Source: Ramlibacter tataouinensis
GTDB lineage: Bacteria; Pseudomonadota; Gammaproteobacteria; Burkholderiales; Burkholderiaceae_C
DNA: 64,000 nt
NCBI GenBank assembly: GCA_002427815.1
Contig: DIZF01000060.1
Coordinates: 1 to 64,000, forward strand
Reading direction: 5' to 3'
Shown: positions 59,570 to 64,000 of the stretch, in pieces
Numbering within the stretch: the first letter of the stretch is position 1
Layout of the letters: each line of letters starts with the position of its first letter
Program-made: the position numbers and the translations under genes
The notes under the pieces: generated by a model
Told to the model about the DNA's origin: nothing
Seen by the model: the letters and a program-made list of their open reading frames with translations, nothing else
Database searches by the model: none

Positions 59570-60762
59570 TGGCTGGATTCATGCAAGTCGATGAGCCGCC
59601 GCAGCCGGCGCCGCGACCGGAGTTCGCGCTGTGGCAGCTCGGCTTCCGCCCGTTCTACCTGCTGGCCAGCGCGTTTGCCGCGCTGTCGATCGGATTGTGG
59701 GCCTTGCAGTTCTCCGGCTGGCTGAGCCACCCCTACCTGCAAGGGCCCATCTGGCATGCGCATGAAATGATCTTCGGCTTCGTGCTGGCGGTGGTGGTGG
59801 GCTTTCTGTTCACGGCCGGACGCAACTGGTCGAACCGGCCGACCCCGACCGGTGTCCCGCTCGCCGCGCTGGCCACCCTCTGGCTGGCGGGGCGCGTCCT
59901 GGTGCTCACGCCGTTCGGCTGGGCGGCGGCGGTGGTCAATGCGGCGTTTCCATTGGCGGCCGCCATCGCGCTGGCCATTCCGTTCTTCGCCGCGGGCAAC
60001 CGGCGCAACTACTTCTTCGTCGCGTTGCTGGTGATGATGTCCCTGGCTTCGCTGGCGGTACACCTCGACCAGCTCGGGGTGATCCGCTTCCCGGGCTGGA
60101 TCGGCATCCAGGTCGCGCTGGACATCGTGCTCTTCATCATCACGGTGATGGGTGGCCGGGTGATCCCGATGTTCACCAACAACGGCGTGCCGGGCGCGAA
60201 CGCGACGCGCCGGCCGGTGCTGGAAAAACTTGCGCTGGGCTCCGTGCTGGTGCTGCTGGCGGCCGACCTGCTGCAGGCCGGCGGGGCCGTGCTGGCACTG
60301 CTGGCCATGGTTTGCGCACTGGCGCAACTGGCGCGATGGCTGCTGTGGCAGCCCTGGAAGACGCTGCGCGTGCCCGTGGTCTGGGTGCTGCATGTCGCCT
60401 ACCTCTGGATTCCCGTCCATCTGGTCTTGCGCGCGCTGTCGGCGCTGGGCTGGCTGGCACCCACGGTGGCCACGCATGCGCTCACCGTCGGAGCGATCGG
60501 CGGCATGATCATCGGCATGATGACCCGCACCGCGCGGGGCCACACCGGCCGGCCGCTGCAGGCCGACGGCTGGGAGATCGCCTGCTATGTGATGGTGCTG
60601 CTCGCCGCCCTGGTGCGCGTGTTCCTGCCGTTGCTGGCCCCGTCCCTGACCCTGCACGCCGTGCTCTGTTCGGCTGCGTTGTGGTCGGGGGCATTCGGGT
60701 TGTATGCCGTGCGCTATTGGCCCGTGCTCACGCGGCCGCGCCTCGACGGCCGGCCGGGCTGA
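59569..60762 (+). CDS. nnrS: NnrS-family heme/copper membrane protein
   Basis: A 397-residue, about 12-helix protein with NnrS hallmarks: LWQLGFRPFYLLAS, PIWHAHEMIFGFVLAVVVGFLFTA, FIITVMGGRVIPMFTNNGVPG and HALTVGAIGGMIIGMMTRTARGHTGRPL. NnrS contains heme and copper and lessens NO stress, in part by limiting dinitrosyl-iron formation. It ends the NsrR-linked gene set. Confidence 0.94.
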   Translation: MAGFMQVDEPPQPAPRPEFALWQLGFRPFYLLASAFAALSIGLWALQFSGWLSHPYLQGPIWHAHEMIFGFVLAVVVGFLFTAGRNWSNRPTPTGVPLAALATLWLAGRVLVLTPFGWAAAVVNAAFPLAAAIALAIPFFAAGNRRNYFFVALLVMMSLASLAVHLDQLGVIRFPGWIGIQVALDIVLFIITVMGGRVIPMFTNNGVPGANATRRPVLEKLALGSVLVLLAADLLQAGGAVLALLAMVCALAQLARWLLWQPWKTLRVPVVWVLHVAYLWIPVHLVLRALSALGWLAPTVATHALTVGAIGGMIIGMMTRTARGHTGRPLQADGWEIACYVMVLLAALVRVFLPLLAPSLTLHAVLCSAALWSGAFGLYAVRYWPVLTRPRLDGRPG

Positions 60763-60834
60763 TCGCCTCGGACCGCCAGGAGCGGCTGGTTAGAATCAGT
60801 CCCCGCTCGCCACGTCCCCGGACCTCGAAATTGA

Positions 60835-63063
60835 ATGAGAATTCGCACCCTGCTCGTGCTGATGGCCGCAGCCATCCTGCTGCCGGTCGTCCTGGCGGCG
60901 GCGATCGCGCTGGACCAGATCCGCGAAGGTGAGCGGGCAGCAGCCCTGCGGGGCCTGCGCGAGACGGCCCGGGCCACGTCGCTGATCGTGGACCGCGAGG
61001 TGCAGGGATCGCTGTCGGCCCTGAAGGCTCTGGGTCATTCTCCGTCGCTTCAGCAGGGCGACCTCAAGTCCTTCTATGCCGAAGCGGCGGCGCTCAACCA
61101 GTTGCCCGACGTCTGGACTTTCCTGCTGGACGACAAGGGCGCGCAGGTCCTCAATACGATTGTGCCGTTCGGCACTGCGCTGCCTGCGCCCGCAGCGGCC
61201 GAGCGTGCCGCCCGGGCTCTGTCGTCGGGAAAACCGGTGGTCAGCAACCTGCTGGTCGGACCGGTGACGGGCAAGCTTCTGACCACGGTCAATGTGCCCG
61301 CGGCCGTGAGGCCCGGCCAATTCGTGGTGGGTCAGAACTTCTCCGTGGATCACTGGAAGCGCACGGCGCTGCGGGAGCAGGTGCCATCCGACTGGATCGT
61401 GGCGGTGATCGACCAGCAAGGCCGCTTCATTGCCCGCAGTCACGTGACCGATGAATACCTGGGCAAGGCGGCCCGGCCGGAACTGGTTGCCGCTGCCGCT
61501 GCCGCTCCGGACGGCCTGATCCGTCATTCGACGCTGGAAAACATCGACAGCTACGACGCCTTCGCGCACTCGTCGCTCACCGGCTGGACCATCGCGGTCG
61601 CCGCGCCCGTGGACTCCATCGAAGAGCCGTCGCGGCGGGCGATGCAGGTGGCGATGCTGGGGCTGGCGGCGGCCTTGGGCGCCGCCCTGCTGGCTGCCGG
61701 CCTGCTCGGGCACCGATTGATCCGGGCCATCGAACGGGCGGGCAAGGCCGCGGTGGCACTGGGACAGGGGCGCAAGCCCCAGGCCGAGCGCTCGCACATC
61801 GCCGAAGTGAGCCAGTTGCACCAGTCGCTGGCCGATGCCGGAACCCTGCTCGATGCGGAACGGCAGTCGCGCCTGGCCGCCGAAGCCGAGCGCGAGCGGT
61901 TGTTGCGCAACGAGACCGCCGCCCGCGAAGCGGCGCAGGCGCAAAACGAGGCCAAGGACCAGTTCCTGGCGATGCTGGGCCACGAACTGCGCAATCCGCT
62001 GGCCGCGATCTCGGGCGCCGTCACCTTGCTGGAACGAGGTGGTGCCGACCAGGCCCGCGCGCCCCATTACCTGGAAATCGTGCGCCGCCAGAACCTGCAC
62101 CTCGGGCATATTGTGGACGACCTGCTCGACGTCAGCCGGCTGATGGCGGGCAAGATCATGCTCGAGAAGACGCCGCTGGACATGGCCGATTCGGTGACGC
62201 ACTGCGTGGAATCGCTGCGCGCTTCCGAGCAAGGTCGGGGCTACCGGATCGTCGCCCATGTGGAAACCTGTTGGGTCGACGGCGATCCGGTGCGCATCGA
62301 GCAGATCCTCAACAATCTGATCACCAACGCGCTGAAGTTTTCGCTGCCGGGCGGCCAGATCCGCGTCGACTTGCGCCCCGAGAGCGGGCATGCGGTGGTG
62401 ACGGTGCGCGACGAAGGAGCCGGCATCGCTGCCGATCTGCTGGACCGGGTGTTCGAGCCCTTCGTCCAGGGGCCGCCACCGAGCAATCGCGCGCAGAGCG
62501 GTCTGGGCATCGGGCTGGCGTTGGTGCGGCAACTGGTCCTCTTGCACGGCGGCCAGGTGCAAGCCGCCAGCGCCGGGCCCGGGCGGGGCAGTACCTTCAG
62601 GTTCTGGTTGCCGGCCATCGAGTCGCCGACAGAGTCTGCCCTGGACAGCGCGGACCCGCACCGGACCGGGCGGCGGCTTGTCTACGTCGAGGACAACGCC
62701 GATGCCCGGATGACGATGGCCGAACTGCTGCGCGCGCTCGGATACGAGGTGTTCGAAGTCGCCCAGGGCAAGCGCGCCCACGCCGCAGTGCTCGAGCACC
62801 AGCCGGACGCCGCCGTGATGGACATCGGCCTGCCCGACATGGACGGCTACGAGGTGGCCCGGCGCCTGCGCCAGGACCCGGGCACCCGGCATGTTCCACT
62901 GATCGCCCTGACCGGCTATGGGCAGTTGCGCGACAAGGAGCAGGCGGCCCTGGCCGGCTTCGACGCCCACCTCATCAAGCCGGTCGCGCCCGACGCCCTC
63001 ATCGCCGCCATCGAGGCGGTGGTCGCCGGTGCAGCTCAAGCGCAGGGCAGCGCCGCATCCTGA
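60835..63063 (+). CDS. hybrid sensor histidine kinase/response regulator
   Basis: A 742-residue protein. Two helices (about residues 7-24 and 267-290) flank a periplasmic Cache-like sensor domain. A coiled coil leads to the kinase: phospho-acceptor His383 in MLGHELRNPL, N-box ILNNLITNALKF, G-boxes DEGAGIA and GLGIGLAL. A C-terminal receiver has the phospho-acceptor Asp663 in AVMDIGLPDMDG. Ligand unknown and no partner regulator is adjacent. ATG lies 72 bases after nnrS, possibly its own transcript. Confidence 0.92.
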   Translation: MRIRTLLVLMAAAILLPVVLAAAIALDQIREGERAAALRGLRETARATSLIVDREVQGSLSALKALGHSPSLQQGDLKSFYAEAAALNQLPDVWTFLLDDKGAQVLNTIVPFGTALPAPAAAERAARALSSGKPVVSNLLVGPVTGKLLTTVNVPAAVRPGQFVVGQNFSVDHWKRTALREQVPSDWIVAVIDQQGRFIARSHVTDEYLGKAARPELVAAAAAAPDGLIRHSTLENIDSYDAFAHSSLTGWTIAVAAPVDSIEEPSRRAMQVAMLGLAAALGAALLAAGLLGHRLIRAIERAGKAAVALGQGRKPQAERSHIAEVSQLHQSLADAGTLLDAERQSRLAAEAERERLLRNETAAREAAQAQNEAKDQFLAMLGHELRNPLAAISGAVTLLERGGADQARAPHYLEIVRRQNLHLGHIVDDLLDVSRLMAGKIMLEKTPLDMADSVTHCVESLRASEQGRGYRIVAHVETCWVDGDPVRIEQILNNLITNALKFSLPGGQIRVDLRPESGHAVVTVRDEGAGIAADLLDRVFEPFVQGPPPSNRAQSGLGIGLALVRQLVLLHGGQVQAASAGPGRGSTFRFWLPAIESPTESALDSADPHRTGRRLVYVEDNADARMTMAELLRALGYEVFEVAQGKRAHAAVLEHQPDAAVMDIGLPDMDGYEVARRLRQDPGTRHVPLIALTGYGQLRDKEQAALAGFDAHLIKPVAPDALIAAIEAVVAGAAQAQGSAAS

Positions 63064-63128
63064 CAAATATGATCTGACGCAACTGGCGCGCGCCTGCCAA
63101 AGCGTAAAAATCAGATATCGAAAGACCC

Positions 63129-64000
63129 ATGCTCGGCTTCCTTCCACCTTTCCTGCGCGGCGTGATCGCGCTCACCCTGCTGACGCTGAACACGCTGTTC
63201 TGGTGCACGCTGCTCTTTGCCTGCTCGCTGGTGAAGCTGGTGTTGCCGTTCCCGGCGGTGCGCCTTCGCATCGACCCCGTGCTCAATGGCATCGCCACGC
63301 TCTGGATCGCGTGCAACAGCGGCTGGATGCGGCTGACGCAATGCACCCAGTGGGACGTCCAGGGGGTCGACGCGCTGAGGTACCAGGGCTGGTACCTGGT
63401 GAACTGCAATCACCAGTCCTGGGCCGACATCTTCGTGCTCCAGCACCTGCTGAACCGCCGCATTCCGATGCTGAAGTTCTTCCTCAAGCAGCAGCTGATC
63501 TACGTGCCGGTGATCGGCCTGGCCTGGTGGGCGCTGGACTTCCCGTTCATGAAGCGCCACGGCAAGGCCGAACTGCGCAAGCGCCCCGAGCTGCGCACCC
63601 AGGATGCGGAGGCCACCCGGCGGGCCTGCGAGAAGTTCGCCCTGGTGCCCACCAGCGTGATGAACTTCGCCGAAGGCACTCGGTTCACCGCTCGCAAGCA
63701 CAAGTCCCAGGCTTCGCCGTACCGGCATCTGCTCAAGCCCAAGGCCGGCGCCCTGGCGCTGGCGCTGAACGCCATGGGCGAGCATTTTCACTCGCTGATC
63801 GACGTCACCATCGTCTATCCCGGGGGCGCACCCAACTTCTGGGAGTTCGTCTGCGGGAGGACGCCGCGCATCGTGGTGCGCGTGCGCGAATTGCCGATCC
63901 CGGCCGAGTTCTGCGCGGGCGATTACACCGCCGACCCGGCATTCCGGGTCGGCTTCCAGCGCTGGCTGGCGGGCCTGTGGGAATACAAGGACCATGAGAT
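63129..64000 (+). CDS. PlsC-like 1-acyl-glycerol-3-phosphate acyltransferase family protein (partial, runs off the right edge)
   Basis: The visible 290 residues contain N-terminal helices, the acyltransferase motif NHQSWAD (H-x4-D), the FAEGTRF motif and FFLKQQLIYVPVIGLAWWALDFPFMKRH, as in YihG-type acyltransferases. No stop occurs before the window ends. Inner-membrane lipid acylation is expected. The kinase gene precedes it by 65 bases. Confidence 0.88.
   Translation, partial: MLGFLPPFLRGVIALTLLTLNTLFWCTLLFACSLVKLVLPFPAVRLRIDPVLNGIATLWIACNSGWMRLTQCTQWDVQGVDALRYQGWYLVNCNHQSWADIFVLQHLLNRRIPMLKFFLKQQLIYVPVIGLAWWALDFPFMKRHGKAELRKRPELRTQDAEATRRACEKFALVPTSVMNFAEGTRFTARKHKSQASPYRHLLKPKAGALALALNAMGEHFHSLIDVTIVYPGGAPNFWEFVCGRTPRIVVRVRELPIPAEFCAGDYTADPAFRVGFQRWLAGLWEYKDHE

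Noticed and set aside
60796..63147. 783-codon minus-strand frame opposite the hybrid kinase
   Set aside because: Antisense shadow; composition is not protein-like.

Overview
The window is high-GC DNA with dense, mostly overlapping operons. The gene content (Bug/TctABC tricarboxylate uptake, DUF2868/DUF3482 membrane protein, YbdK, DUF3014, small NsrR-linked DUF2249 proteins) points to a Burkholderiales beta-proteobacterium, most likely near Comamonadaceae. This assignment is inferred from content, not from a marker gene. I found no rRNA, tRNA or CRISPR array.

Layout. 213-6442: fatty-acid/aldehyde metabolism (aldehyde dehydrogenase, FadJ-type bifunctional enzyme, thiolase, acyl-CoA dehydrogenase). 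6443-7755: a small degenerate island with an HsdR C-terminal remnant, a MazEF toxin-antitoxin pair and an IS630-type transposase tail. 7768-9624: two VOC proteins, an ArsR regulator and an SRPBCC protein behind a palindromic operator. 9776-14583: a four-gene MacAB-TolC type exporter. 14970-26300: scattered housekeeping genes, including two FtsH-like proteases (one very divergent), an antiporter-YbdK operon and exonuclease III. 26408-31488: a TctCBA uptake operon behind a GntR-like palindrome, then an Ldh-family dehydrogenase and a crotonase on the other strand. 31672-37859: a monooxygenase remnant, an SH3 protein, YgiQ with an in-frame repeat, and a DUF2868-DUF3482 fusion.

38100-43317 is an oxygen-independent ubiquinone cluster (ubiU, ubiV, trhA-like, ubiT, ubiX, ubiD) with an FNR-like box upstream.

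43349-60762 is the most interesting part. A nine-gene minus-strand operon encodes two divergent heme-copper oxidase-type subunits I, a CuA subunit II, a 51-residue subunit, heme O synthase, SCO, and two cytochrome b proteins fused to different iron-sulfur/flavin modules. Divergent from it is ctaA. Next comes a plus-strand NO-defence set: DUF2249, quinol-type NO reductase, DUF2249, NsrR, a DUF59 protein, a multi-spanning membrane protein and NnrS. Matching FNR-like and NsrR-like palindromes occur in both promoter regions, so the two halves probably form one low-oxygen/nitric-oxide regulon. The CuA enzyme lacks the active-site tyrosine of true oxidases and may be an NO reductase of the NorSY (sNOR) kind.

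The window closes with a hybrid histidine kinase and the start of an acyltransferase that runs off the right edge.
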